Notes under the pieces: generated by a model
Databases searched by the model: none
Told to the model about the DNA's origin: nothing
Seen by the model: only the letters and a program-made list of their open reading frames with translations
Position numbers and translations under genes: made by a program
Part shown: one piece after another, positions 1 to 8,409 of the stretch
Numbering within the stretch: position 1 is the stretch's first letter
How the letters are laid out: each line of letters opens with the position of its first letter
Source of the DNA: Pseudoxanthomonas dokdonensis
Lineage (GTDB): Bacteria > Pseudomonadota > Gammaproteobacteria > Xanthomonadales > Xanthomonadaceae
Length of the DNA stretch: 64,000 nucleotides
Reading direction: 5' to 3'
Assembly: GCF_001431405.1 (NCBI RefSeq)
Contig: NZ_LDJL01000016.1
Location: 40,389-104,388 of the forward strand

Positions 1-1563
1 ATTGCCACGCAGATAGCCTTCGATGGCGTGCTGCCAGCTGCTGTCGCTGACCCGCACCAGATCGCAGACCGGCCGCGCTTCGATGCCGGCGTCGCGCAGA
101 TAATTCATCAGTCGCGCGGTATCCGGGTGCAGCTCGGCCTGACCAGCGGACAGACGCTTCTGGTTCTGGCGCGCGCTGGCCAGCGCGTCACGCAATTTGT
201 CGTGGCTCGCATGGCAGCGGCGTGCATGTCGATCGACCGCGGCCAGCAGTGGCGTGGCCTGCTGCAGGCTGCGCTGGACCTGTGCGTGCAGATCTTCAGG
301 CGACCACGGCAGCCCGTCTTCCGCCGCCAGTGCGGCCAACTGCGCATGCCAGCCATCCCAATCCGCCAGTGCGGTCTGCAGCAGGGTGTCGTCGATGCCG
401 TCGATGGCGAGCGCGGCAATGCCTCGCAGGCGCTCGCGGACAAAGGCGACTTCGCGCAGCAGGTCTTTCTTCAAGCGCACCAGCTGTTCGCGATCGCGTC
501 CGGCCAGTTCTTCCAGTTGTGCCTGTTCACCATAGCCCTGGCTGCCTTGCAGCTGGGCTTGGCCACGTGCATGTTCGTCACGCAGATGTTCGCGCTCGGC
601 GCGGCTGTCGCTCAGTTGCCGGCGGCGGTCGGCCAGTTGGGTTTGTGCCTGTTCGACGCCGGTTTCCGCCGCCTGCAATTGTTCGCTGTACAGATCGCGG
701 GCGTATTCGGCAGCCAGTGCGCGGGCAGAGGCGGCACGGGTCGCCTGCTGGGCGATTCTGGCGTATTGCTGTTCGACCAGATCGGCGGCTTCAATCCGCT
801 GCCTGACCTGTTCGATTTTTTCCTTGATCTGGCGGAAGCTGTCGAGCAGGGCCCGGAAGCGACCGATATCGGTCGGGCGATCCTCGGCGACCAGGGTGCG
901 CACGAACAGATCGACGTCTTCGACCCGTTGCAGGTTCAGGGCGTTGAGGAAGGCTTTGCGATAGGCATTGAGGTCCGGGTTGGCCGATGGCGATGCGCGC
1001 AGCCGCAGCAGCAGATCGCGGACGAAGCGTTCGCTGACCGTGTGCAGCTCGGCCGAGCTACCAGCCTGCTTGCAGCGGCGATTGATGTGTTCGCGGAATG
1101 CGGCCCAGGTCAGCGGCAACTCCTTGCCCTTGACCTGTTCCAGGTGTTCGTCCAAGGCCAGCGCCACCCCCGGCAACAGATACAGGCCGTGCAGGCGGTG
1201 TTCCGGCTCATCGGCGGCCGCGCCCAGCGCGATGCCGGCGGTCAATGCCTCGCCGCTGTCCTGATCGCGGAACACCAGACTGATGTAGGTGGTGGCGGTG
1301 CGGCGCTTGCGGCCTTCCTCACCGCTGCGATAGACGCCCAGGCAATAGTCGCGGATGCTGCGCGCGCGATGGCTGCCGCCGGCCTGGGCATTGAAGCGGA
1401 TACGGCTGCGGTCGCCACCCAGCAGCACGATCTGCAGGGCATCCAGCAACGCGCTCTTGCCGGCGCCGTTGGGAGCGATGATCGCGGTGGTCGGGTCCAG
1501 CGCCAGTGTCTGCGCCTCGAACAGGAAGAACTGCACCAGATGGATGCGCTCAAGCAGTTGCAT
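1..1563 (-). CDS. jetC: Wadjet protein JetC, SMC-like ATPase (N-terminal part, cut by window edge)
   Basis: The minus-strand frame is open from an ATG at 1563 to the window edge, giving 521 codons without a stop. Residues 1-40 form a P-loop ATPase start with Walker A motif PNGAGKSALL (GAGKS at about 33-37). From about residue 205 the protein becomes rich in Glu, Gln and Arg with heptad-like spacing, as expected for the long coiled coil of an SMC/MukB-type protein. In Wadjet systems JetC is the motor that, with JetA and JetB, extrudes DNA loops and senses small circular plasmids, which JetD then cleaves. The ATG overlaps the end of jetB by 14 bases, so the genes are translationally linked. The hinge, Walker B and signature motif lie outside the window, as would jetD. 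The family call follows from the P-loop/coiled-coil pattern plus the two genes upstream. Confidence 0.88.
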   Translation of the reverse strand, partial: MQLLERIHLVQFFLFEAQTLALDPTTAIIAPNGAGKSALLDALQIVLLGGDRSRIRFNAQAGGSHRARSIRDYCLGVYRSGEEGRKRRTATTYISLVFRDQDSGEALTAGIALGAAADEPEHRLHGLYLLPGVALALDEHLEQVKGKELPLTWAAFREHINRRCKQAGSSAELHTVSERFVRDLLLRLRASPSANPDLNAYRKAFLNALNLQRVEDVDLFVRTLVAEDRPTDIGRFRALLDSFRQIKEKIEQVRQRIEAADLVEQQYARIAQQATRAASARALAAEYARDLYSEQLQAAETGVEQAQTQLADRRRQLSDSRAEREHLRDEHARGQAQLQGSQGYGEQAQLEELAGRDREQLVRLKKDLLREVAFVRERLRGIAALAIDGIDDTLLQTALADWDGWHAQLAALAAEDGLPWSPEDLHAQVQRSLQQATPLLAAVDRHARRCHASHDKLRDALASARQNQKRLSAGQAELHPDTARLMNYLRDAGIEARPVCDLVRVSDSSWQHAIEGYLRGN

Positions 1564-2209
1564 CGTTGTCCTCCATGTTGTCCTGGCCGGCATTTGAGGG
1601 CTCGTCGGCCGACGCATCGTCGGCGCCGCCATCCCGGTTGTGCTGGTCCAGCCGCTGCAACCAGTGCTCGCCGACGATATCGACGATGGCCGGGCGCACC
1701 CGCAGATGGAACGGCTGCGGATCGTCGTCGGATTCCACCAACCGGCCGACACCCCAGCGTTTGAGGCTGCGCGCCAGGGTCCGCAAGCTGCCGATGTCGG
1801 GCAGCGGACGGCCGGTCATCGATTGCCAGGCTTCCTGCAGGTCCGGTAGTTCGACCACCACTTCGCCGTGATCTTCGATCAGGCCCTGGCGCATCGCTTT
1901 GTCGTAGCGTTGCCGCAGCACCAGCAGGGCCAGGGTTTCATCGAGGGTGACCGGCACCCCTTCGCCGTGGCTGGGCAGTGCCACCACATAGCGGTAATGG
2001 GCGTTGCGTTCCAGACGGATGCCGAGCGGTTCCAGCGCGGCGACGAAATCGGCGAAATAGTCCTCGATCAGGTGATAGGCCACACGCGAACGGGCATCGC
2101 TGGCGTACAGCACCTGTTCGCTGACCAGACGATAGGCGGCGCGCTCGAAATCAGCGACGGCATACAGGCCATTGGAGTTCTGGCTGAGGGTGTTCCAACT
2201 GCGTTTCAT
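1550..2209 (-). CDS. jetB: Wadjet protein JetB (DUF4194)
   Basis: 219 residues, within the usual size of DUF4194 proteins, which are MukE-like kleisin-associated winged-helix subunits. It has an acidic, charged C-terminal tail and no signal peptide or membrane segment. The start ATG overlaps the jetA stop in an ATGA arrangement (2206-2209), and its end overlaps jetC by 14 bases, so jetA-jetB-jetC behave as one tight operon reading leftwards. In the Wadjet complex JetB links the JetA kleisin to the JetC motor. The identification rests on size, sequence character and fixed position between JetA and an SMC-like ATPase. Individual motifs are weak in this family, so the context carries much of the weight. 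Confidence 0.85.
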   Translation of the reverse strand: MKRSWNTLSQNSNGLYAVADFERAAYRLVSEQVLYASDARSRVAYHLIEDYFADFVAALEPLGIRLERNAHYRYVVALPSHGEGVPVTLDETLALLVLRQRYDKAMRQGLIEDHGEVVVELPDLQEAWQSMTGRPLPDIGSLRTLARSLKRWGVGRLVESDDDPQPFHLRVRPAIVDIVGEHWLQRLDQHNRDGGADDASADEPSNAGQDNMEDNDATA

Positions 2210-3660
2210 GCGGACTTCCGGTTAGGAGCGGTGCCGAGCCGATGGATGCGGAAATCCGGGCCGTGCAGAAAATCATTGTCACTGCTGTCGTCCGTGCCGG
2301 CGTCGATCAGTTCGACCCGGAACCCACGCAGCAGCCGCGACAGGGGATCCTCGCGGCGCAGGCCACCGACGCGCCGGCTGCGCAAGGCCAGGGTCAGCAA
2401 GGTCTGGTAGGCGCGCAGGTCGGGTATCGAATCAATGCTCAACTGGCGCGAGTCGATCTGAGTGGCCTGGCCGAGATGGCGACCGACATAGCGGGCCATG
2501 TCCTCGGCATTGACCAGGCGGGCGCGCTTGATCTGTCGCAACAGTGACAGCCGTGCCAGTTGTTCCGGCGTCGGCGGCGCGTTGCTGTTGGCGCTGCGTG
2601 GAATCGGCTGCGGCTTGCGACGCGGCGGCCGCAGCCGGCTTTCGTCCATCAATGCGCCAGCAGCGACCGGCATCCGCTGTTGCTCCGGTGCGGCGACCAG
2701 GACGCCGCGCACGGCACGCTGCAGCAACACGTCCAGCCGATCCGGCGCACGCAGGCGGTAGTCGAGGAAGGCCAGCGCCCGCCGATTGGCCTGGCGGATG
2801 TCGTCATCGAGCCGGCCCAGATATTCGTCGATCCGCTCCAGCTCATGCAGGCGCTGCAGGCCACGCTGCAGGCGCAGCGCGGCGCGTTGCTCATCACCAG
2901 CGGTCAGGTGCTCGCGGTACCAGTCCAGCAATCGCGCGCGCTGGGCCGGTTCCTGCAGTTGCCTGGCCATCGCCAGGATCGCGCTGCGTCGGGCCAGCGG
3001 ATGATCGCTGGTATGCAGCTCGGCATAGTCGCCAATGAACAACTGGCCGACATAGCGTTCAAACCATTGGCGGGCGAACTGGGCGGTGGTCTCGGCCTTG
3101 CTCAACTCCGGCATCAGGTCGCGTACCTGCAGGCTCATCGATGACAACGACACCAGCAGCCGGCGTGCCTGGTCGGCGGCCTCGTCCAGTGCGTCGCCCG
3201 CGGCCTTGCCTTCGAGGATCTGCTGCAACTGCAATTCGACCGAGCGCATCTTGGCCGAGACGAAGGTCGGCCCGTGTTCGCCGAATTCGATCAAGGTCGC
3301 CAGCAGTCGCGACACCAGCGGCGGCATCGAGACCATTTCGCGCGCGCCGATGCGTTCCTGGCGCAACCAGCCGGCGCCACGGAAGCGGTCATGGATGGCA
3401 TTGGCGCGGACGTTGAGCGGTGCGTCGGAGACTTCGCCGTCCTCGCTTTCCCACGGATCGTCGGTCAGCAGGTAGCGCTCGACCGCGGCGGTGATATCGC
3501 GTCGCGGGATGCCGTCACTGGGCGGCAGTGGCGCGTCCGGGCCGAAGAACTCATCGAACAAACGGCACAGCAACAGCCAGTAGTGTTCGCGGTTGGGCGA
3601 TGCCAGCGGTCCGAAAATGCCGCCGGGCAGGTTGGCGAACAGCGCAGGCACCGCTGTCAT
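2206..3660 (-). CDS. jetA: Wadjet protein JetA (MukF/kleisin-like)
   Basis: 484 residues from the ATG at 3660. The start is chosen because the N-terminus (MTAVPALFANLPGGIFGPL) matches the hydrophobic opening of JetA proteins; the 28 extra in-frame residues upstream look non-coding. The N-terminal third suggests winged-helix folds, the middle is helical and charged, and the C-terminus is basic with a short Asp-rich end. JetA is the kleisin-like subunit that bridges the JetC heads in this SMC-type plasmid-defence machine. First gene of the jetABC run. No strong Shine-Dalgarno sequence is visible before 3660, so the exact start is not certain. The 183 bases upstream hold a hairpin that may end the neighbouring gene. 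Confidence 0.82.
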   Translation of the reverse strand: MTAVPALFANLPGGIFGPLASPNREHYWLLLCRLFDEFFGPDAPLPPSDGIPRRDITAAVERYLLTDDPWESEDGEVSDAPLNVRANAIHDRFRGAGWLRQERIGAREMVSMPPLVSRLLATLIEFGEHGPTFVSAKMRSVELQLQQILEGKAAGDALDEAADQARRLLVSLSSMSLQVRDLMPELSKAETTAQFARQWFERYVGQLFIGDYAELHTSDHPLARRSAILAMARQLQEPAQRARLLDWYREHLTAGDEQRAALRLQRGLQRLHELERIDEYLGRLDDDIRQANRRALAFLDYRLRAPDRLDVLLQRAVRGVLVAAPEQQRMPVAAGALMDESRLRPPRRKPQPIPRSANSNAPPTPEQLARLSLLRQIKRARLVNAEDMARYVGRHLGQATQIDSRQLSIDSIPDLRAYQTLLTLALRSRRVGGLRREDPLSRLLRGFRVELIDAGTDDSSDNDFLHGPDFRIHRLGTAPNRKSA

Positions 3661-3762
3661 CGCGTCTGCGGGCCCGGGCCTGCGCTGGAGATGCATGCAG
3701 GAGTGGGGCAACGCGGCGCTGACGACATGGGCGGAAATCTGCAAACGTGAGATGGAAGGGTC

Positions 3763-3785
3763 GGCAGCGGGCCTTGCCCGCTGCC
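3763..3785 (-). terminator. Strong hairpin between the dehydrogenase gene and jetA
   Basis: A perfect 10-base-pair stem, GGCAGCGGGC paired with GCCCGCTGCC around a 3-base loop, lies 58 bases past the stop of the upstream minus-strand gene and about 100 bases before jetA. No U-tract follows on either strand, so it may be a Rho-assisted or attenuating hairpin rather than a classical terminator. A second, looser inverted repeat (CGAAGCC / GGCTTCG) lies just beside it at about 3800-3830. Confidence 0.4.
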
Positions 3786-3843
3786 GTCGCTATCCTAACC
3801 GAAGCCACTGTCGCCACGGCAGCGGCTTCGCTGCCCGTTGGGT

Positions 3844-4866
3844 TCAGTCCCAGCCGTGCAGTACCAGCTTGCCGATGGTGCTGCCCGATTCCAGCCGGCG
3901 ATGGGCTTCACGCAGGTTGGCCGCGTTGATCGGGCTCAGCCGCTCGCGGGCGATGCCGCTCAGCTGGCCGTCATCGATCAATCGAGCGACCCGCTCCAGG
4001 ATGCGGCCCTGCTCGTCGATGTCGGCGGTTTTCAGCACCGGCCGGCCGAACATCATTTCCCAATGGATGCTGATGCACTTGAGCTTGTACGGGTCGCCCA
4101 GCGGCAATGCGTGCGCCGGTTCCACGATCAGGCCGATATGCCCCTGCGGGGCGATGATCTCGCCCATCACCTGCCAGTAGCCGTCGGTGCTGGCCAGGTT
4201 GACGATGGCATCGACGCTGTCGATGGACAGGGCCTGCAGCTGCGGTGGCAACGGTTGCCGATGGTTGATGACATGCTGCGCGCCGAGCTGCCGGCACCAT
4301 TGCACGGTGTCCTCGCGCGAAGCGGTGGCGATGACGGTGAAGCCGGCACGGCGCGCCAGCTGGATGGCAATCGAGCCGACGCCGCCGGCGCCGCCGATGA
4401 TCAGCAGGGTCTTGCCCTGGCCGCCGCGTTCGCTGTCATACGGCATCCGCTGGAACAGCAGTTCCCAGGCGGTGAGTGCGGTCAGCGGCAGCGCCGCCGC
4501 ATCGGCATCGTCCAGCGAGCGCGGTGCATGGCCAACCACCCGCGCGTCTACCTGTTGCCACTGCGCGTTGCTGCCAGGCCGGGTCAGGTCACCGGCGTAG
4601 TACACCCGGTCGCCGGCGGCGAAGCCCTGGACGGCATCGCCCACCGCCTCGACCACGCCACAGGCGTCGTAACCGAGGATGCGCGGGGCGGCTTCCACCT
4701 TGTCCTTGGGCGCGCGGACCTTGGTGTCGACCGGATTGACCGACACCGCCGAAACCTTGACCAGCAGGTCGTGGCCGCTGGGCGCGTCGGGTTTGGGCAG
4801 ATCCATGTCCTGCAGCGATTCGGGATCTTCAATCGGCAGGTAGCGGGTCAGGGCAATGGCTTTCAT
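3844..4866 (-). CDS. Zinc-type alcohol dehydrogenase-like oxidoreductase (MDR family)
   Basis: 340 residues with the medium-chain dehydrogenase/reductase layout: an N-terminal GroES-like half containing VSVNPVDTKVR, then a Rossmann half with the nucleotide-binding loop GGAGGVGS at about 158-165. The catalytic and structural zinc cysteines of true alcohol dehydrogenases are absent, so it belongs with the zinc-independent, NADPH-dependent quinone/enone reductases often annotated as zinc-type alcohol dehydrogenase-like. The substrate cannot be read from sequence. It lies 34 bases behind an aldo/keto reductase gene and probably shares a transcript with it and an MFS exporter, all divergent from a LysR regulator, suggesting joint handling of a reactive or toxic carbonyl compound. 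Confidence 0.85.
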   Translation of the reverse strand: MKAIALTRYLPIEDPESLQDMDLPKPDAPSGHDLLVKVSAVSVNPVDTKVRAPKDKVEAAPRILGYDACGVVEAVGDAVQGFAAGDRVYYAGDLTRPGSNAQWQQVDARVVGHAPRSLDDADAAALPLTALTAWELLFQRMPYDSERGGQGKTLLIIGGAGGVGSIAIQLARRAGFTVIATASREDTVQWCRQLGAQHVINHRQPLPPQLQALSIDSVDAIVNLASTDGYWQVMGEIIAPQGHIGLIVEPAHALPLGDPYKLKCISIHWEMMFGRPVLKTADIDEQGRILERVARLIDDGQLSGIARERLSPINAANLREAHRRLESGSTIGKLVLHGWD

Positions 4867-4900
4867 CGACGTTTACTCCGGGCGGGGAAGGGTTGGCGTT

Positions 4901-5932
4901 CTAGACCGGCAGCGGGCTGCGTTCGGAGAACTGGCCGCGCCAGTAGGGATAGTAAGGATAGGGCGGCTCGACCAGGCTGGCGGCGTCCAGCCGCGCCATC
5001 TGATCGGCGGAAAGCCGCCAGCCGGCCGCGCCGAGGTTCTGTTGCAGCTGTTGTTCGTTGCGGGCGCCGATCAGCACGGTCGACACGGTTGGTCGCTGCA
5101 ACAGCCAGTTGATGGCGATTTGCGCAATCTGGCGGCCGGTCTCGCCGGCAATCTGTTCCAGCACGTCGAGGACGTTGAACAGATGCTCATCGCTGACCGG
5201 CGGCGCGAAGCCGGCGGTATCGTGCAGGCGGCTGGTGGCCGGCAGCGGTTGGCCGCGGCGCAGCTTGCCGGTCAGCCGGCCCCAGCCGAGGGGGCTCCAG
5301 ACCACCGCGCCGACCCCCTGGTCGATGCCCAGCGGCATCAGCTCCCATTCGTAGTCACGTCCAATCAGTGAGTAATAGGTCTGGTTGGCGACGTAGCGCG
5401 ACCAGCCGTGGTGTGCCGACACGTCCAGCGACTTCATCAACTGCCAACCAGAGAAATTGGATACGCCGAGGTAGCGGACCTTGCCGGCACGTACCAGATC
5501 GTCGAGCGTCGACAGGGTCTCCTCGATCGGCGTCATCGCGTCGAACGCATGCAGCTGCAGCAGGTCCAGGTAATCGGTGCCCAGCCGCCGCAGCGACGCA
5601 TCGATCGCCTTCAGCAGCCGCAGCCGGGAACTGCCGGCATCGTTGGCGCCGTCGCCGAGCCGCAGGCCGGTCTTGCTGGACAGGATGACCTGGTCGCGGC
5701 GGCCGCGGATGGCCTGGCCGAGGATGGATTCGGACTCGCCGTCGGAATAGACATCGGCGGTATCGAAGAAGTTGACTCCGGCCTCCAGCGCCAGGTCGAT
5801 CATGCGCCGTGCCTGCACGGCATCGGTATCGCCCCAGGCGCTGAACAGCGGCCCCTTGCCGCCAAAGGTGCCGGCACCGAAGCCGAGCGCGGAGACCTGC
5901 AGGCCGGAGCGGCCGAGGGATCGGGTTTCCAT
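4901..5932 (-). CDS. Aldo/keto reductase
   Basis: 343 residues from the ATG at 5932, which has a good Shine-Dalgarno sequence (AAGGA six bases upstream) and begins METRSLGRSGLQVS, the standard family opening; a longer in-frame start at 5971 adds residues unlike the family. The catalytic tetrad is complete: Asp57 and Tyr62 in FDTADVY, Lys87 in SSKTG and His128 in LLQLHAF. It is a soluble NADPH-dependent reductase of aldehydes or ketones, closest in feel to the YajO/YhdN-type group. It follows the MFS gene by 39 bases and precedes the MDR reductase by 34, consistent with one operon under the divergent LysR regulator. Confidence 0.9.
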   Translation of the reverse strand: METRSLGRSGLQVSALGFGAGTFGGKGPLFSAWGDTDAVQARRMIDLALEAGVNFFDTADVYSDGESESILGQAIRGRRDQVILSSKTGLRLGDGANDAGSSRLRLLKAIDASLRRLGTDYLDLLQLHAFDAMTPIEETLSTLDDLVRAGKVRYLGVSNFSGWQLMKSLDVSAHHGWSRYVANQTYYSLIGRDYEWELMPLGIDQGVGAVVWSPLGWGRLTGKLRRGQPLPATSRLHDTAGFAPPVSDEHLFNVLDVLEQIAGETGRQIAQIAINWLLQRPTVSTVLIGARNEQQLQQNLGAAGWRLSADQMARLDAASLVEPPYPYYPYWRGQFSERSPLPV

Positions 5933-5971
5933 GAGGGGTCCTTGCGAATAGTCGGGAAGAGGGAGGTGCAA

Positions 5972-7186
5972 TCAGGCGCAGCTGCTGGCGATGTCCTGGT
6001 CGCGCGCCTGGCGCCGGCTCAGGGCCAGGCTCCACAGCGCGACGGCCAGTGCCGACAGCGGGATCAACGCGGCGACCCAGGGCAGTGCCTGCAGGCCCAG
6101 CCCATGGGCAATCACCACGCCGCCGAGCCAGGCACCGAGCGCATTGCCCAGGTTGAAGGCACCGATATTGAGACTGGAGGCCAGGTTCTGCGCGGCGCCG
6201 GCCTGGCGCAGCACCATCAACTGCAATGGTGAAACCGTGGCAAACGCGGCGGCGCCCAGCAGGCCGGTGAACAGCACCATCGCCCAGCGCAGGTGCAGGA
6301 CCAGGCCCATCGCCGCCATCACCAGCGCCAGTGCCAGCAGGGTGACCAGCAGCGCCCTGGTCAGATTGCGATCGGCCAGCCGGCCGCCGAGCAGGTTGCC
6401 GGCGATCATGCCGACGCCGAACACCAGCAGGATCGGCGACACCGCACTGTCGGCGAAACCGGTGACCTGGGTCAGCAGTGGCTGGATGTAGGTGTACACG
6501 GTGAACATGCCGCCGAAGCCGAGCACCGTCATCAGCAGCCCCAGCATCACCTGCGGTTGCGCCAGGGCCCGCAGCTCGGTGGCAAACGCCACCGGCGCCG
6601 GCCGCTCGCGGTCGGCCGGGACCCACAAGGCAATGATCACGGTCGCCAGCACCCCAATCAGGCTGACCGCCCAGAAGGTCGAACGCCAGCCGAAGTGCAG
6701 GCCCAGCCAGGCACCGGCGGGCACGCCGAGCAGGGTCGCCACGGTCAGCCCGGTGAACATGATGGAAATCGCCGACGCCTTGCGATCCTCGGCGACCAGC
6801 CCGGTCGCGACCACCGCGCCAACCCCGAAGAAGGTGCCGTGCGCCAGTGAAGTGATGACCCGCGCCAGCATCAGCACCGCATAGTTGGGCGCCAGCGCGC
6901 ACAACAGGTTGCCAAGGGTGAATACCAGCATCAGCGCCACCAGCACGGTCTTGCGTGGCAGCCGGCTGCTGGCCGCGGTCAGCAGCGGCGCACCGACGAA
7001 TACGCCCAGTGCGTAGCCGGAAATCAGCAGCCCGGCCTGCGCCAGTGACACCTGCAGATCGCCGGCGACCTGCATCAACAGACCCATGATCACGAATTCA
7101 GTGGTGCCGATGCCGAAGGCGCCGGCGGTCAGCGCGTACAGGCCGATGGGGAGCGGAGATTTGGCGGATGCCGTGGAACGGGCCAT
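5972..7186 (-). CDS. MFS transporter, DHA1 (drug or sugar efflux) type
   Basis: 404 residues with about 12 hydrophobic segments and a basic loop SSRLPRKT between segments 2 and 3, which corresponds to MFS motif A. The N-terminal GIGTTEFVIMGLLMQVAGDL is typical of the AraJ/YdhP/NepI subgroup of DHA1 exporters. It sits in the inner membrane and would export small organic molecules using the proton gradient. First gene of the leftward operon with the two reductases, divergent from the LysR gene across 98 bases, the usual layout for LysR-controlled efflux. The substrate is unknown. Confidence 0.9.
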   Translation of the reverse strand: MARSTASAKSPLPIGLYALTAGAFGIGTTEFVIMGLLMQVAGDLQVSLAQAGLLISGYALGVFVGAPLLTAASSRLPRKTVLVALMLVFTLGNLLCALAPNYAVLMLARVITSLAHGTFFGVGAVVATGLVAEDRKASAISIMFTGLTVATLLGVPAGAWLGLHFGWRSTFWAVSLIGVLATVIIALWVPADRERPAPVAFATELRALAQPQVMLGLLMTVLGFGGMFTVYTYIQPLLTQVTGFADSAVSPILLVFGVGMIAGNLLGGRLADRNLTRALLVTLLALALVMAAMGLVLHLRWAMVLFTGLLGAAAFATVSPLQLMVLRQAGAAQNLASSLNIGAFNLGNALGAWLGGVVIAHGLGLQALPWVAALIPLSALAVALWSLALSRRQARDQDIASSCA

Positions 7187-7271
7187 GGTCGGGTCTCATC
7201 AGGGAAGCGCGCAGCTTAGGCACTTCCCATTCCGGCAAAAACCGGGTAAATCGACAATGACTTTCAACAGA

Positions 7272-7282
7272 ATATTGAATAT
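7272..7282. promoter_or_regulatory. AT-rich palindrome in the LysR/MFS divergent region
   Basis: A perfect 11-base palindrome ATATTGAATAT lies 2 bases before the LysR start codon in the only AT-rich stretch of this divergent region. The LysR ATG has no recognisable Shine-Dalgarno sequence; the palindrome occupies its place. LysR regulators usually bind T-N11-A palindromes in such intergenic DNA and repress their own gene, so this may be an operator or part of a start-proximal promoter. Inference only. Confidence 0.35.
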
Positions 7283-7284
7283 AG

Positions 7285-8214
7285 ATGCAACATCTGGACG
7301 ACATCCGGCTGTTCCTGGCCGTGCTCGACCAAGGCTCGATCAGCGCCGCCGCACGCAGCCTCGACGTGTCGGTCGCGGTCGCCAGCCAACGGCTCAAGCG
7401 GCTGGAACGCGCGCTCGGCGTGCGCCTGTTCCACCGCACCACCCGCCGCCTGCACGTGACCGCCGAGGGCGAGGCGCTGGCCGAGCGCGGCCGCGGCCCG
7501 GTCGAAGAACTGGAAGCACTGGCCAGCGGCCTGCGCCATGACGCCAGCGAAGTGGCCGGCAACCTGCGGGTGACCCTGTCGGCAAGCTTCGGGCGCCAGC
7601 ACGTATCGCCGCTGCTGCCGGCGTTCCTGGCCCGCTATCCGCAGGTCCGGCTGAGCGTGCACCTGACCGACCAGGTCGTCGATCTGGTCAGCGAAGGTTT
7701 CGATCTGGCGATCCGCATCGGCGCGCTGCAGGACTCGGCGCTGGTCGCCCGCAGCATCGCCCCCAACCGACGGGTGTTGTGCGCATCGCCGGACTACCTG
7801 CGTCGCCGTGGCCAGCCACGCACGCCGCAGGATCTGGCCGCTCACGATTGCCTGCAGTTGTTTGGCAGCCAGGGCCGGCAGGACAGCTGGCAGTTGCTGG
7901 ACGCCGATGGCCGCAGCCACTCGGTGCGCGTGCACGGGCGCTTGGAAAGCAACTTCGGCGAACTGCTGCGCGATGCCGCGGTGGCCGGCGAGGGCATCGC
8001 CGTGCATTCGGTCTGGCATGTGGCCGAGGATCTGCGCGCCGGCCGCCTGCAAGTGGTGCTGCCCGACTATCCGCCAGCCACCACCAGCATCAGTGCGGTG
8101 ATGCCGCAGCGGCGGCTGGTGCCGCCACGGGTGACCGCATTCGTCGACATGCTGGTGGATGCGTTCGCCGATGATCCACCATGGGAACGGACGCTGCAGG
8201 CCGGCAAGCGCTGA
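7285..8214 (+). CDS. LysR family transcriptional regulator
   Basis: 309 residues, normal LysR length. Residues 1-60 form the winged helix-turn-helix (MQHLDDIRLFLAVLDQGSIS, then the recognition helix around VAVASQRLKRLE), followed by a periplasmic-binding-protein-like effector domain from about residue 90. The sequence falls in the large DmlR/AaeR-like group. It is divergent from the MFS exporter and two reductases, which are its likely targets. The start has no clear ribosome site, suggesting poor or leaderless translation. The effector is unknown. Confidence 0.9.
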   Translation: MQHLDDIRLFLAVLDQGSISAAARSLDVSVAVASQRLKRLERALGVRLFHRTTRRLHVTAEGEALAERGRGPVEELEALASGLRHDASEVAGNLRVTLSASFGRQHVSPLLPAFLARYPQVRLSVHLTDQVVDLVSEGFDLAIRIGALQDSALVARSIAPNRRVLCASPDYLRRRGQPRTPQDLAAHDCLQLFGSQGRQDSWQLLDADGRSHSVRVHGRLESNFGELLRDAAVAGEGIAVHSVWHVAEDLRAGRLQVVLPDYPPATTSISAVMPQRRLVPPRVTAFVDMLVDAFADDPPWERTLQAGKR

Positions 8215-8409
8215 GCCCGGCGTGCTTGCCTGCGGCAGGCCGCCGCCAGCGCGTCCGGGGCCGGGGACGGACGCGCCACAGCCGGGCGAACGCCACCCGT
8301 TCGCAGCTCGCGAGCCAGACGACCCGGAAAGGACGACCGCTCGTCAACCTTGGCGTGGACTGCCATTGGTCTGGCAAAATGGGCGGGTTTCTTTCCCCAT
8401 GAGTGCGCC

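Noticed and set aside
28..1764. 578-codon plus-strand frame at the left edge
   Set aside because: It mirrors jetC and jetB, whose proteins show a Walker A motif and coupled starts. The plus-strand frame has no recognisable motif.
5355..6902. 515-codon minus-strand frame across the MFS and AKR genes
   Set aside because: It is frame-shifted relative to both recognisable genes and crosses their boundary.
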